A stretch of DNA of 64,000 bases from Phellopilus nigrolimitatus (GCA_021029095.1 JAJOHG010000012.1:434001-498000); one strand, 5' to 3'. Positions 37,901 to 49,459 are shown, numbered from the stretch's first letter. Program-made: numbers and translations. The notes: generated by a model not told the origin, from the sequence alone.

Positions 37901-38189
37901 TGGTCCCCCCCACGCTCCATGCCAAACTGAATGAAGATTTTGCAAAGTTCTTTGTTTACACTTATATATGAGCGGATAAGTATGCTAGAAAGATACTGAT
38001 TTATTCGACCTGTTCTACAACAGTTTCGCTCGAGTGCGACGAGAGCTCTATCGTCTTCGGGAAGTTAAACGATTCTTTCAGGAAAGCATACAAGCTCCTA
38101 TCTACCGAACTTCCCATTCCCAAAGAGCGAGGCAGTGATACACTGTTCGACGCCATTCCTGCTCCCTCCCTAGGACATGCGCGAACCTC
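34995..38189. other. Long GC-variable intergenic region
   Basis: 3.2 kb upstream of the RA-PH gene, with no supported gene. It holds a T-rich stretch near 35,450-35,525, GC-rich patches, and a pure C run at 37,645. Long Arg-rich open frames here (for example minus 35,821-36,567) reflect GC content. A long regulated promoter or leader of the RA-PH gene is possible but not shown. Confidence 0.4.
37645..37670. repeat. Mononucleotide run of 26 C
   Basis: Uninterrupted C tract on the plus strand; the minus strand is G26 and could form a G-quadruplex. Its true length is hard to sequence. Confidence 0.85.
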
Positions 38190-39574
38190 GACATTTTTGG
38201 CCCCCTTTGCTAATTGCCTAATTCTCAACACTTACACTGCCTGCCTCAATACATATTTTCTACTGGAAGGGGCCTCAGTATATGCATTTTCTTGGCGGAG
38301 ACGCCGTCAAGAACTTCGTTTGGCAGCGTGCTTATGCCGGGGGCAACATCTTACAGCACTGCTCCAGCAGAATACGGCGGAGTGCATGGAAGTATAGACT
38401 CCCAGCTCAAGGTTTAAAGAGGAGAATGGATACGGAGAAAAATACATCAATGAGGTCGTGAAGGAGGTATGATTTCTAGCTTGGATTATATGCAGCTTTA
38501 CGTGTCGTGGATACTAACGGACCGCGCAAAACGCTCTTAGCCGATATACGAAACCTCCACGCTAGGTATTTATACAAGTATGCTTACGATCCTAGATAAA
38601 CACAGCGCTGTGAACTCATCTCAATTTTGCGCACCCCTATCAGGATCCTGAACAATTGCGATGGTGCCGTGATCGCGAGCTTGCTGTACGTACATCGAAA
38701 GTCCCGCCGTTGAAGCATGGAAGATGTGGTACGGAGAGCGCCTCGCCCTTGCAGTCGGGCCTATCACACCACGTACCACAGATGACCAGATTTAGAAGCT
38801 TGAAGGCTCGACGGTATTAGCTGAGGTGGAGGGGTCTCTGAGTAATGCTCTGCATGAAAACGGCGAACAACTCCGTGGTCTTTGTGAGTCTCGCCTTGCT
38901 AATCTTTAGCTTCGCTAAACTTTCTCCGTGCTAGTTTTGTCTTGGCACAGTCTGCTGGTCGCTTGAGCCCGAGAAAATATGTGCTTTTCTGAATACGACG
39001 TTAGAGTTCAAGGTACATTTTAGACGAAACGAGCGAAAACAATGACGGAGTCAAGGATAGCGTATCACGCCAGATGGCTCCCACAGCAGATGATTCTCCG
39101 CCACAAGCTTCGCTAATTTCTGGCAAGGATGGAAGGATGGTTTACACTTTCAAGAGGCAACAGGCTGGTTTACCGCTCACTATGGGCGGAATTCCATTCT
39201 CGAAGCGACGGCTGAAGGTTTGCCTCTGTACGTAACGTCTCCGTGCTCTTTTGTGAGGGATATATCTCCTTATTGCAAAATCTGTTGGCCTTTCAATTCA
39301 GATCGGCCTATAAATGCTATCGCCGCAACTGACGTCATCAAGATCGGCTATGAGCTCTTCGAAGTGCGCACGGGTGAGCTCAAGATGCGTCAGAGCCTCA
39401 GATACGGACGAACGCCGAAGGGAGTTACGTGACGTGCTCAAGAGAGCGATGAGGGAGGACGAGCAAAAGAAGAGGATGAATGCAGTGCGGATCAAGAATG
39501 ATATTGCGAAGGACTGGGAGAAAGGCGGGGAATGCTGGGAAGATATCGGCCGGTTGCTGAAGCTTGTAAAATGA
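38190..39574 (+). pseudogene. Decayed UDP-glycosyltransferase (GT1)
   Basis: Pieces appear in the order of fungal GT1 enzymes but in different frames: FANCLILNTYT (38,210), CDGAVIASLL then SPAVEAWKMWYGERLALAVG (38,655-38,755), FCLGTVCWSLEPEKICAFL (38,935-38,995) and EATGWFTAHYGRNSILEATA (near 39,155-39,215, the donor-binding loop). They end in YELFEVRTGELKMRQSL and a coiled C-terminus RELRDVLKRAMREDE to 39,574. Several splice sites remain good. The N-terminal acceptor domain is largely missing, and frames break at least near 38,690, 39,120 and 39,420. The order and conserved loop make the assignment fairly safe; activity is unlikely. Confidence 0.7.
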
Positions 39575-39846
39575 TTTTAAAGTAACTTTATGTTTTTTTA
39601 GAACGTGCAATGACTAAGTAATCACGTTGTTCTGCGCTCTTACCGATCCTCTGACTCGGAAGTCAACTCTTGTCAAGAAGAAGAATATACAGAGCATGAC
39701 TTAGCATATTTCATATATGGACAAAGTAAACTCCCATGTCGGATGGTCATCGCATTTCATCCAGAAAGCTCCAGAAAGCTCTGAAGAAGACTAGCAATGT
39801 TTGACCAATATTGCCTTTTTGGTCTACACCATGATCGACTTTGTTC

Positions 39847-39859
39847 TTCCGGAACATTC
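39847..39859. promoter_or_regulatory. Heat-shock element
   Basis: TTCcgGAAcaTTC is a perfect three-unit heat-shock element (alternating NTTCN/NGAAN units), 168 bp upstream of the Hsp20 start codon. Further GAA/TTC units occur at about 39,765-39,790 and 39,908-39,925. Confidence 0.8.
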
Positions 39860-39932
39860 TCATCCCATCTGTGGCTTTCGCAGCGACAACTTCACTATGT
39901 CCATGTATTCCAGAGAATTCTCTGGCCCAAGG

Positions 39933-39940
39933 TATATAAA
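39933..39940 (+). promoter_or_regulatory. TATA box of the Hsp20 gene
   Basis: TATATAAA lies 88 bp before the start codon, downstream of the heat-shock elements, at normal spacing for a strongly inducible fungal promoter. Confidence 0.75.
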
Positions 39941-40027
39941 ATCGCTGCACCTAGCTCAGGATGCGCACAGAAATCGATAACTTGCACATCCAACAATCAC
40001 TCTCAACACTAACTTCTCGCAAACATC

Positions 40028-40560
40028 ATGTCTTCTGTCTACTACTACGAGCCCTTCTTCTCATTCAACGACTTCCGACACCTCTTCGATGACGCTCTGT
40101 CTTCACGGACGCCCTCCAATGTCCAGAGGTCTCAGCGCGACGCAAACCAGCCGCAGTCGCTTGCGCGCGGATACCAGCCGCGCATGGATATCCACGAGTC
40201 GCCTGAGTCGAACGTCGTTACGGCGACGCTCGAGCTGCCCGGGCTGAAGAAGGAAGAGGTCGCAATCGACGTGCAGAAGGGCCGCCTCGTCATTTCGGGC
40301 GAGCAAACGCTCGCGAAGGATATCGACGAGAAGGCGTTCATCATCCGCGAGAGGCAGACGGGGCGCTTCTCGCGCACGCTTCCGCTGCCAGCTGGTACTC
40401 AGGTGGGTCACCTCTCTCAATGATTCGCATTAGTGAATATTTTAACTTAGTATATCTTTAGGCGAGCGAGATCAAGGCGTCGATGGAAAACGGCATCTTG
40501 AGTATCACGTTCCCGAAGAGTTCTCCGGAGCAGGCGCCGCAGAGGATCACTGTCGCCTAG
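40028..40560 (+). CDS. Small heat-shock protein, Hsp20/alpha-crystallin family
   Basis: Cytosolic ATP-independent chaperone holding unfolded proteins. Two exons (40028-40402, 40462-40560) give 157 residues. The alpha-crystallin domain starts near residue 50 with PRMDIHESPESNVVTATLEL, followed by PGLKKEEVAIDV and GRLVISGEQ. The conserved end is FSRTLPLPAGTQ ... ASMENGILSITFPK (A-x-x-x-N-G-x-L motif). The promoter has a perfect heat-shock element and TATA box, so heat induction is very likely. It converges with the oxygenase gene ending at 40779. Confidence 0.93.
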
Positions 40561-40778
40561 TCTCTTGCCTTGCTCTCAACGGCGAGTCACATGAGCAATG
40601 TTTCACTATCTCGACGCACCACTCTCCTGTATTATGTATGATATCGCATGGATAATTTTCGTGAATATAACTTTCTCTTAATTAACTCGTTTGTGCAGTA
40701 TACATTATTTCAAATACCAAGCATTGCGATGGCAAGAGAACACAAAACCACATTGTCGGGTTTGCCTCAAATTCTTAT

Positions 40779-42160
40779 TCACTCTACAGTCCCGCGCTCT
40801 CCTGTCGGTCCCACGTCTACGACAAGGCAGAAACGACCATACGCATGCTTAGTCTCTGCCTGGTTCCCGTATGCGATGTATGTGGCCTTGAGGGCATTGA
40901 AGGGCGTCCTCTCGGTCACCCAACATATAGAAAAGTCAGCCTCCTCGTATTCCGAGCCGGACTTGACCAAGCTAGCGTCATACTTGTCCCTGAGGTGCTC
41001 CCAAAGTTTCTCGTCGTCGTGAAGGCTTCGTCCATCGACCTTGGGCTCCTTGCCGACGATCATTTCGTATCGAGCACGGTACTGGCTCTCTCGATAGAAA
41101 AGATTGAGCGAGGCGTTTAAGCCAAGCTCCCTGCAGGCCTTCATGAGGACAGCGTCACTTCCTTTGAGGCAGCTTGCCAGGTACGTCACTGTATCCGCCT
41201 TCTCCGGCTTAAGCTCAATGGGGTACTCATGGCGCAGACCAAAGCCGAGGTATCCGCCTTCTGAGAGGAATGTGTCGTCCTCGAGCAGTGCTTGAAGGGC
41301 TGTTTTCACGGCAGACTCGTTCATCGGGAGCGTCTTAAGGATCTGTGCATTCGCGAACGCAGCGTCGTCGTCGTAATGCAGGTTGTACGTCAGCGTCACA
41401 CGGTAGCCGGACTTGACAGTTGTAACCTCATGCTCGACGTCGCTGAAGAACGCGATGTAGCCAATATGCGCATGAGGGCTACTCGTTTCAGCGAGGGCTT
41501 GAGCGGAGTCGAAGGTCCATTCCTTGTTGTCGTGACGAAGGATGAGGGCGCCGCCTTCGTGCGGTGTCGGAAATACGATGACGAGAGAACCGAACATGGT
41601 CGTGCTTCGCGGCGTGTCTTGGTGAGCCTTGAAGAAAGAGTCTTTTCCTAGAGACAAAATGAACAACGGAAGTAAACAACGATACAAAGCAAGAAACGTG
41701 CCGTAAACATTCAGTTTATAGAGCTCCGCTTTGATTGGTCTTCGCCCATCGTGGCCTTCCAGTAGATCGTAGCGTATGGCGTTCATCAGGCCGGAGCGCT
41801 CGACGTCGATATTTGTCGAAAAGTGTGCGGTATCTAATTTTCCTGCCTTGCGATATGACTCGTCGAGGACGTCTTCTTGATTACGTCCGAAAGTAGCAGC
41901 ATCGCAAGTGTCGGCGAGGTGTTTCACGTCTTCATCGGTCGCGTTGCAAAAATCAAGTCGACTGAATGAAAAGCGCGCGTTAGACTTGGTATTCTGAAAA
42001 CGAGAAACACGCTTGACACCCACCTCCCTGACTTATCTTTCCCGTAAAACAAAATGAAGTCTTCAACAGGAAGAGGTAATGTCCCAGCGCAGTACGGCGG
42101 TCTGGTATCAATAAGAGCGGTCTTGAGAGCTTTCAGTTGGGCTTCTGAGGGTGCTGACAT
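40779..42160 (-). CDS. 2OG-Fe(II) oxygenase, prolyl 4-hydroxylase-like (paralog A)
   Basis: Exons 42024-42160, 41702-41961 and 40779-41647 give 421 residues. Iron ligands are visible as H-x-D in FFKAHQDTPR and the distal His in DVEHEVTTVKSGYRVTL, with the Arg of GYRVTL positioned to bind 2-oxoglutarate. The N-terminus is MSAPSEAQLKALKTALIDTR. Intron 2 (41648-41701) has a GC donor. Fungal relatives are uncharacterised cytosolic oxygenases; the substrate is unknown. The first part of the last exon is almost identical at DNA level to the paralog at 46,696, while the C-terminal third is only moderately similar. Confidence 0.85.
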
Positions 42161-42606
42161 TGTCGTAGCTTGTATATTTTCTAGGTAGATCCTACAGACA
42201 GGAGGATTGTGAGTCTGGAGAAGGACTTAACACCTTCGATATTTAAAGGATGGACGGCTGTTTTCTTCGGGTCCGAGGAAAACCATGAGCCTGCTATGAT
42301 TCATTTCGAGCCGTCGCATAGTTTTCCGAGCACGATGCAGGCCGAATACAGACACACAGTGGCTGCACTGAGAGTCTGAGTCAATCGCTGATCGCGAGTC
42401 ACATAGAGCATTTACATAATTTGTATGCGTGTTTAAACTTTAGGGGAGGTTCTTTCGCGTCATTCTCACGGTCAGTTAGACCATATAAGGAGCAAATATA
42501 AAATATCAGATGTGGATAGGTGGCCACCATTATACAAGGCATTGAGGGATACATAGGACAGCAAAGCATAACGAAGGAAAATAAACATTTAAAACTCGTG
42601 CACCAC
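42161..42606. other. Spacer between paralog A and POB3
   Basis: No gene. Contains the promoter of the oxygenase and the 3' end of POB3. Confidence 0.45.
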
Positions 42607-44851
42607 TCAGTCCTTCCGTGGTTTCTTTTTCACTGGCCCATCCCCATCGTCCTTTGCCTTTGCCTTCGCTTTTGGCTTGGGTTTGGGTTTCGGCCGTTCC
42701 TCGTCGACATCCATCGCATCATCGGCATCGCTGTCACCATCGTCCTTCGCCTTCTTCTTAGGTGCTGCTTTCTTCTTCGGTTTATCGGCGCCCCCCGCTG
42801 CCGCTTTCTTCTTTTTCTTCTTCACGATCTCTCGGTCGCCGCTCGCGTCAGATGCGGAGGCAGCAGCGTCCCCATCAGAACCTGAGTCGGAAGATGGCGA
42901 GCCTGAGTCGGAAGAAGACGCCTGGAAGTCCTCGTCTGCAAGTAAACAAGGGACCATGAGCATTGGCCACATGATTGTTGAGAAATCGAGTCACTTGCCT
43001 TCCTCGCTTTCTTCGTCGTCATCGCCTCCCGCTCGGGGCTTCGGGAGCTCCTCTCCACTACTGGCCACGCTCTGCATCTCATCGTCATCGTCGAGATCGA
43101 GCGCAGGAGGTGCGAGGTCCTCTGCCATTGTGTTCTTAACGCGCAGCTTCTTGCTTTTAAGGTACGACTCAACACCCTCATGTTCCTCCTTATTGATGCT
43201 CGAGAACGTGTGCTCTGGCCCAGACTTGGTGACAACGATGAGGTCAAAGGTACGCGAGGTCGCCATCGGGCCGCCGACTCTGCGAGAAAAAATGTCAGCT
43301 GTGCACAATCGGCACTATAGAGCGTGTTCTAGGAAGGAAGGCGCACCGTGAGAAGGACACTTGGTGAATGTCCGATAGCTCAATGAGAAGGGGCGCCTTT
43401 GCCACGAAAAATATATACTTCTCAAGGACGAAAAGATCGCCCTGTACAGCTTTCAAGTTAGCTTTGATTCCCGGGTGGCCGGTGCGGCTGGTTATTCCTT
43501 GTAAGCATTAAACAACGGTATATATAGTATAGTATACCTCTGGAAGGTCCCTGAGCCAACAATTTTGTTGTGCGAGAGAGCACGGAAGACACTCGAAACG
43601 ACCTCAAATGTCGTACTCTCGTAATGCTTCTGAAGTTTCTCGAATTTTGAAATTTCTTCCCTGTGAAGTTTATGAGCAATTGTTCTTAGTGGAACTGAAA
43701 AAAATCAACTTACTCATCCATGTTCAGCTCAGCACTAATTTCCTCCTCCCTATCAAACTGCATGACCAAAAATTGGTAGCGCGTTTGCCCTTGACGGATG
43801 GGATTCACAAGACTCAGCTATAAGCCCGTTAGCACAAAGTCTACCAGTCAGACCCAAATCTTGCGCACAATAAACAAAACATGTTGATCATCTTTCGGCA
43901 GGAGGAAGAGCTTCGAAATGCCATCGTAGTTGATCTTGTAATCATAAGTCTTTCCGCGAAGGCGCAAGAAGTCGGGGAACATGTCCACGTCGTAGCGGCC
44001 ACGCGGTGTGAGCACGAGCACCTCCTCGAAGTTGATAATCATGTCGCCTGTGACCTCGCCAAGTTCCGCCTTCTCCTTGATTGCATCGTGGAATGCCTGT
44101 GCAGCACTTGTCTCCTCCACATCCACGTCTGCAGCGTCCTCGCCTGCGTCTGACCCGGTATCCTTCGTGTGCGTTCCCGGGACGTAGAAACGAATCTCCA
44201 TGAGTTCGTCCCCAGCACCCTTAGAGGGCCGCGTTGCAGCTGACGAGGCAAACTCGAGTGAGACTTCTGTGCGACCAGCGATGTTCGAATTGGCGACTTT
44301 CTGCAGCGGCAATTCGAAGGAAGTCTTATTAGAGACGAGGAATGCCAGGTCTTGGCCTGAAACAAAGCGTCATTTGGCTAGCGTAGGCTAATTTGTGAGA
44401 TGACGTACCCTGGAAGTCCGTTGCGCCCCAGTTCCAGCCTTTATGTGAGATTTCTTTACTCTCGAGGATAACTCCATAGTGTTGTTTCAGCAAGCTCATA
44501 AGCTTGTCATGGTCCTAAACAGATTCTGATCAATAATATCCATTGTCAACTTTTGGATAACGACACCTACATCTCGCATGAAACCTTCGAAATTTTCGCG
44601 TTTGCCCTTGTCCTTCAAGCCGAGGCGTAGGCGAAAGCTACGCGCAACGCGCATCCACACAGCCCATTTTATGTCGCCCGCGGGCACTGAAACGACCTCC
44701 TTTGTCTCGTTGTTCATCCATGCCATCCCGCTTGCCGCGATTCGGAACTCTAGAGGCTGTCAGCGTTAAACCAATGTGTCATTAGCTGGCGCAACTCACT
44801 GCCAAGATGCGGGTGCAGTTCATGATAGATGTTGTCGAACTGGGTCGTCAT
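42607..44851 (-). CDS. POB3: FACT complex subunit POB3 (SSRP1-like, no HMG box)
   Basis: Histone chaperone subunit that works with Spt16 in nucleosome reorganisation during transcription and replication. Start [17 protein letters not shown]. The N-terminal POB3 domain shows [20 protein letters not shown] and EVSLEFA. The middle double-PH region shows [32 protein letters not shown] and [11 protein letters not shown]. It continues [35 protein letters not shown], and an acidic tail. The last exon is Ser/Asp then Lys-rich. There is no HMG box, as in yeast Pob3 (fungi use a separate Nhp6-like protein). About ten introns; frame continuous where checked. It is divergent from the SOD gene, with 249 bp between start codons. 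Confidence 0.93.
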
Positions 44852-45100
44852 TGCCCAAAAGTAAAATTCTCGTCGTTTGAACGAATTTCAGCAGGTATAA
44901 CGGTACGCCAGCGACGGCAGTGGTGAACGGTAGAGCGTGGCTGAACGCAAGTTGAGCGCGTCGCGCCCTGTCACTTACATAAAGCGCATGCTTAGTAAGC
45001 CGATATATTGGTTGTATGGGCGCTATCCACGACGAAGTGACCATGCGAAACTATACAGAGAATCGCCTACGTTTGTCTTCTGCTCTCATCCCCGACGTGA

Positions 45101-46123
45101 ATGTCTGTAATGGACACTAGCAAACAAATCCCAAGCCTCACGCACTCGAAGTCCCGCACAACGACGTGCACCGTGATCTCGCTCGTTGCCGTCTTGCTCG
45201 TTCTATGGCGTCTCTTCGTTCACACCGAACCGTCACCCGAGCCAGCCTTCCTCGTCAAGCAGGTGTGCATCGATAGTACACTTTCACTTTAGAGATTTTG
45301 CGAATGGAAGACATGCATAGGCTGTTGTAGTACTCAGCGGCGATTCCGATGTTACCGGCACGGTCTACTTTACTCAGGTTGGGGCGAGCGCGCCTGTGAC
45401 TATCTCTGGTGAAATCAAAAATCTCGACCCAAGTGCAAAACGTGGATTCCACATCCAGTTCGTCTTTCTCGTTTATTTCATATTATGCATATTAACGGAA
45501 TAATTTCTGATTGAACCTTCCAGTCAGCTCGGCGATGTGACGTCCGGATGCATTTCTGCAGGCCCACACTTCAATCCGCTCGGCAAGACGCACGGCGCAC
45601 CGTCCGACTCGAATAGACACATCGGTGATCTCGGGAACATTCAGAGCAACGCATCGGGTATCGCAGCGTTCTCGTTCTCGGACAAGCTACTGTCGCTTAA
45701 TGGACCATTCAGCATCGTCGGCCGGAGTGTCGTCGTCCATGCCGTAAGTATGACTGACCCTGATTTTTAATCGGCTTCAAGCGTCAGACTTAAGACGAAG
45801 AGTGCGTGGGGAGCTGACACATGCGTGAATATGGGTGGAAGTTTTCTTCTTGCTCTACAGCGCTGTGTGTCAATCCTCACCTCTATCTGTCTAGAGTTTG
45901 GTGCTACATCTCAAAATCTTGCAGCCTGAATAGTGGATTTCTGACTTCGAATGATTATAGGGCACAGACGATCTTGGAAAAGGTGGAAATGAAGAAAGTT
46001 TGAAGACAGGAAATGCTGGTGCTCGTTCAGCCTGCGGTTTAATTGGTATGTCAACACGAATTGGTTCGTGAACAATTTTGACACCTATTCTGTTCAATTT
46101 CAGGGCTCGCTGAGTTGGCTTGA
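45101..46123 (+). CDS. Cu/Zn superoxide dismutase with N-terminal membrane anchor
   Basis: Exons 45101-45262, 45321-45457, 45524-45743, 45961-46045 and 46104-46123 give 207 residues. All metal ligands are present: HIH and later His of GPHFNP (copper and bridging), [12 protein letters not shown] (zinc), and VVHAGTDDL (copper). The structural cysteines (SGCISAG and SACGLIG) are also there. Unlike cytosolic SOD1, residues about 25-42 ([17 protein letters not shown]) form a signal anchor, so the enzyme probably faces the secretory lumen or outside. A second in-frame ATG sits three codons after the first. Confidence 0.88.
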
Positions 46124-46695
46124 GAAACTATTTTCCTCTATTTTCGTCAGTAAAAGGTCAAAAGAAAAGAAAAGATCGGAAAGATTAATCGACGTTATGT
46201 CTTTCTTAGTGATACTGTTGTGCGTAATTCTGAGTTCCAGCGACTTTTTATACGTGTACATCGTGCGCACGTTTTTATACTGAAGGAATGCAAAATCACA
46301 GTTGACAGACTGTTTCCATAAAATGAATCGCGGAGTTCAATGTGATACCTGTACGCGCTACATGCACCCTGATATATCTCGAATTCACCGCCCCTCAACA
46401 TCAGGGAGTGCAAATATGAAGCTTCCTAACTATGATTCTCGACTTCGCTTCTCGCACGTTTCTGACTCACCCGGCATCCTGCAAGCCTCGTGCCGGCGCT
46501 TCGGTACGTCGGGCGCATAAAGGCACTCACTTGCAAGAATTCTTCGCACAGAATGACTCTGGGCGACTCCTTCATGAACTTCTTCGGGTCCGCCCTCAGC
46601 TTCCTGAGCAAGTTGTCGGCCTACAAATAGTGGATGCTACGATGGTACTCTTCAAGTCGAATCCTATCTAATTACTACGACGCGATTGCGACACT
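46124..46695. other. Intergenic region with an orphan exon-like segment
   Basis: Mostly AT-rich. On the minus strand around 46,520-46,625 an acceptor-exon-donor unit encodes ADNLLRKLRADPKKFMKESP and ILCEEFLQ with no partner exons. I do not recognise it; it may be a remnant of a lost gene. Confidence 0.4.
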
Positions 46696-48077
46696 ATGTC
46701 TGTACCCACTGAAGCCCAGCTGCAAGCTCTCAGGATGGCTATTATCGATTCCAAACCGCCGTACAGCGCCGGAACGTTGCCGCTTCCCGCCGAAGACCTT
46801 CTTTTGTTCTATGGAAAAGACGAGTGGGCGCGGTGGGTGCTATTTTTCACTGGCCGTCCTGTATGATGTTGATGAACCTGCAGGCGACTTGATTTTTCCA
46901 ATGTGACTGACAAGAACTTGAAACAACTGTCTGATACGTGCGAGGCTGCTACTTTCGGACGGAACAAAGAAGACGTTCTTGACGAGTCGTATCGTAAGGC
47001 AGGAAAATTGGACACGACGCATTTCATGACGAGGATAGACATCGAGCGTTCTGGCCTGATGAACGCCATACGCTACGATCTACTGGAAGGCCACGATGGG
47101 CGAAGACCAATCAAAGCGGAGCTCTATAAACTGAATGTTTACGGCACGTTTCTCAATCTATACCTTTATTTTCACTCGTTATTCATTCCATTCTAGGAAA
47201 AGACTCATTCTTCAAGGCTCACCAAGACACGCCGCGAAGCACGACCATGTTCGGTTCTCTCGTCATCGTATTTCCGACACCGCACGAAGGCGGCGCCCTC
47301 ATCCTTCGTCACGACAACAAGGAATGGACCTTCGACTCCGCTCAAGCCCTCGCTGAAACGAGTAGCCCTCAGACACACATCGGCTACGCTGCATTCTTCA
47401 GCGACGTCGAGCATGAGGTTACAACTGTCAAGTCCGGCTACCGTGTTACGCTGACGTACAACCTGCATTACGATGACGACGCTGCGTTCGCGAATGCACA
47501 GCTTCTTAAGACGCTCCCGATGAACGGGTCTGCCGTGAAGACAGCCCTGCAAGCACTGTTCGAGGACGACACATTCCTCACGGAAGGCGGCTGCCTTGGC
47601 TTTGGTCTGCGCCATGAGTACCCCGTCGAGCTCAAGCCAGAGAATGCGGACACACTGAGGTACCTAGCAAGCTGCCTCAAAGGCAGTGATGCTGTCCTCA
47701 TGAAGCCATGTCGGGAGCTCGGTCTTGTCGCAGCACTCAAGTTAACTTACGCATCGGATGGATACCACACCAACTACGAGGTCATTATCGACAGGGAGCC
47801 GGACATCGATGGCCAATTTTTAGGCGAAGATGACTATCCGCTCCATCATTACCTACAGGGCTACTACCGCGCAAGTCTGATCAAGGTTGATCCAGAGGAC
47901 GAGTACTCTGAGCTCGCCTTCCCTGTTCACTGGGTCACTGAGAGGACAGATCATAATGCGCTCAAGTCTACATTTGCTGCATATGGGAATCAGCCGCAGA
48001 GCGGTCATGCTTATGGTCGGTTTTGTCTCGTCGTGAATATGGGACCTGTGGGCAAGCGCGAAACGTTATCATTGTAA
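46696..48077 (+). CDS. 2OG-Fe(II) oxygenase, prolyl 4-hydroxylase-like (paralog B)
   Basis: Exons 46696-46832, 46884-47143 and 47197-48077 give 425 residues. Exon-intron structure and phases match paralog A exactly, including the GC-donor intron (47144-47196). It carries the same FFKAHQDTPR (HxD), VEHEV and GYRVTL residues, so it should be active. The C-terminal third (after KGSDAVLMKPCRELGL) differs strongly from paralog A, which suggests different substrates or partners. Orientation is opposite to paralog A, about 4.5 kb away. Confidence 0.85.
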
Positions 48078-48574
48078 CTATTTATTTATTTATTTACATA
48101 TATGCCATGTTTCTTCGATAACCATCAGTTCACGAAATACAGTAACATTTGAAATAATATAGTCGGCGTATCCCATCACGATCCGGGCGTGTGTATGTAG
48201 GGAGTTACTGTGTCGGCTGTACGTGCACATTTTAATCGGCTCCTGAAAATATATCATGAAGTCAAAAGGTCTGTTCCACTGGAGTGTGTACGGTCTGAAC
48301 GTCTAAAAAAACCAGAACCGAGAAAATAAGATATAATACGATCGTATCATTTCGAGTCTACATATGCATCTTTGCGTTAATTCTGTCCGTTCCCATGCGA
48401 CACACTCCCGAATACACGCATACAAACAGTTTGTGGATTATCATCATGATACATAGGCTCAACAACGACAACAATGTGAGATCTGGAATAGAGCGGGGCG
48501 GCGCGGCGGAGCCGGAAGAAAAGAAATTAGAGGATATGACGTCGGAAAATCCTCGTGAGCGCATATGAGCGCGT
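48078..48574. other. Convergent spacer
   Basis: 3' regions of paralog B and cofilin. No gene; ATTTATTT repeats near 48,080 are UTR-like. Confidence 0.45.
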
Positions 48575-49459
48575 TCAGCGTAGCTTGTTGCACTTCTCGA
48601 AAACTAAAGGTAGAACAATGTAAGATTTGGGATCGCATGCAGATAAAGAAATGCAAGAAAGGAAGGAATCCAGACGGCAAAGAGCAAATTGCGGGGAGGT
48701 AGAATGAAAGGCAGGACATTAAGGAAACAGAAGAACGAAAGAAGCCGAACACGTACCAGTATCATAGGACGCTTCACTTTCATCGGTGGCTTGCACGTCT
48801 ACGTGGATGCCGACGAGGCCACGGCGAAGCGCGTCTTTCGACGACGAGTATATCATCTTCTGTCTGACAGGCGATTCGTCCGGCGCCCTGTCCGCGAGAT
48901 CAAGGGCATCGATCAGCATCCGTGAATAATCATTGTGCGCCTACATGACTCGCTTCCCCAGTCTAAATCCACGACGCGCAAAGGATCACGACAAAGAGAC
49001 GTATGCACTCACCAGTTAACGAAGACGATGCGGTTGCGTTTTCCTGAACCGTCCTCTTTCTCGTGCTCGAAGTCGAAAACGCCGTAGCGCGGCTCCTTCA
49101 AGGGCAGCTTCTTTGTGAATTCATCGTAGAGTTCCTCGTTGCTCTTGCCGGCCGCCTCGCTCTGACTTGCTTCGACGATAATCTCCTTGAAGTCCTTGGA
49201 GAGCGCGTATACGATATACTTGTGTTTGTGTTCAAGCTTGAGTTCGTTGAAGATGTTCACGCATTTGTCGCCTGCTTGCACACCGGAGGCCTACATTGCG
49301 TCGCCACCATGTTGAGGGCGGCAGAGGGCGAGACAGCGCACATCGCGCACATCGTGATCAGCGCGAGCGATAGTGCATATAGCGAGATTGGTATGTGGCG
49401 AGCGTTGAAGGGCGGAGTGAGCGCAATATAAACTGAGTGATGGAGAATACACGCACCAT
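48575..49459 (-). CDS. COF1: Cofilin (ADF/cofilin), actin-severing protein
   Basis: Cuts and depolymerises actin filaments. Four exons (49457-49459, 49013-49290, 48757-48887, 48575-48603) give 146 residues. Exon 1 is only the [22 protein letters not shown] follows, then [53 protein letters not shown] and [14 protein letters not shown] (the actin-binding long helix). It ends [18 protein letters not shown] and VFEKCNKLR. An intron directly after the start codon is familiar in fungal cofilin genes. Length is normal for the family. Confidence 0.95.
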
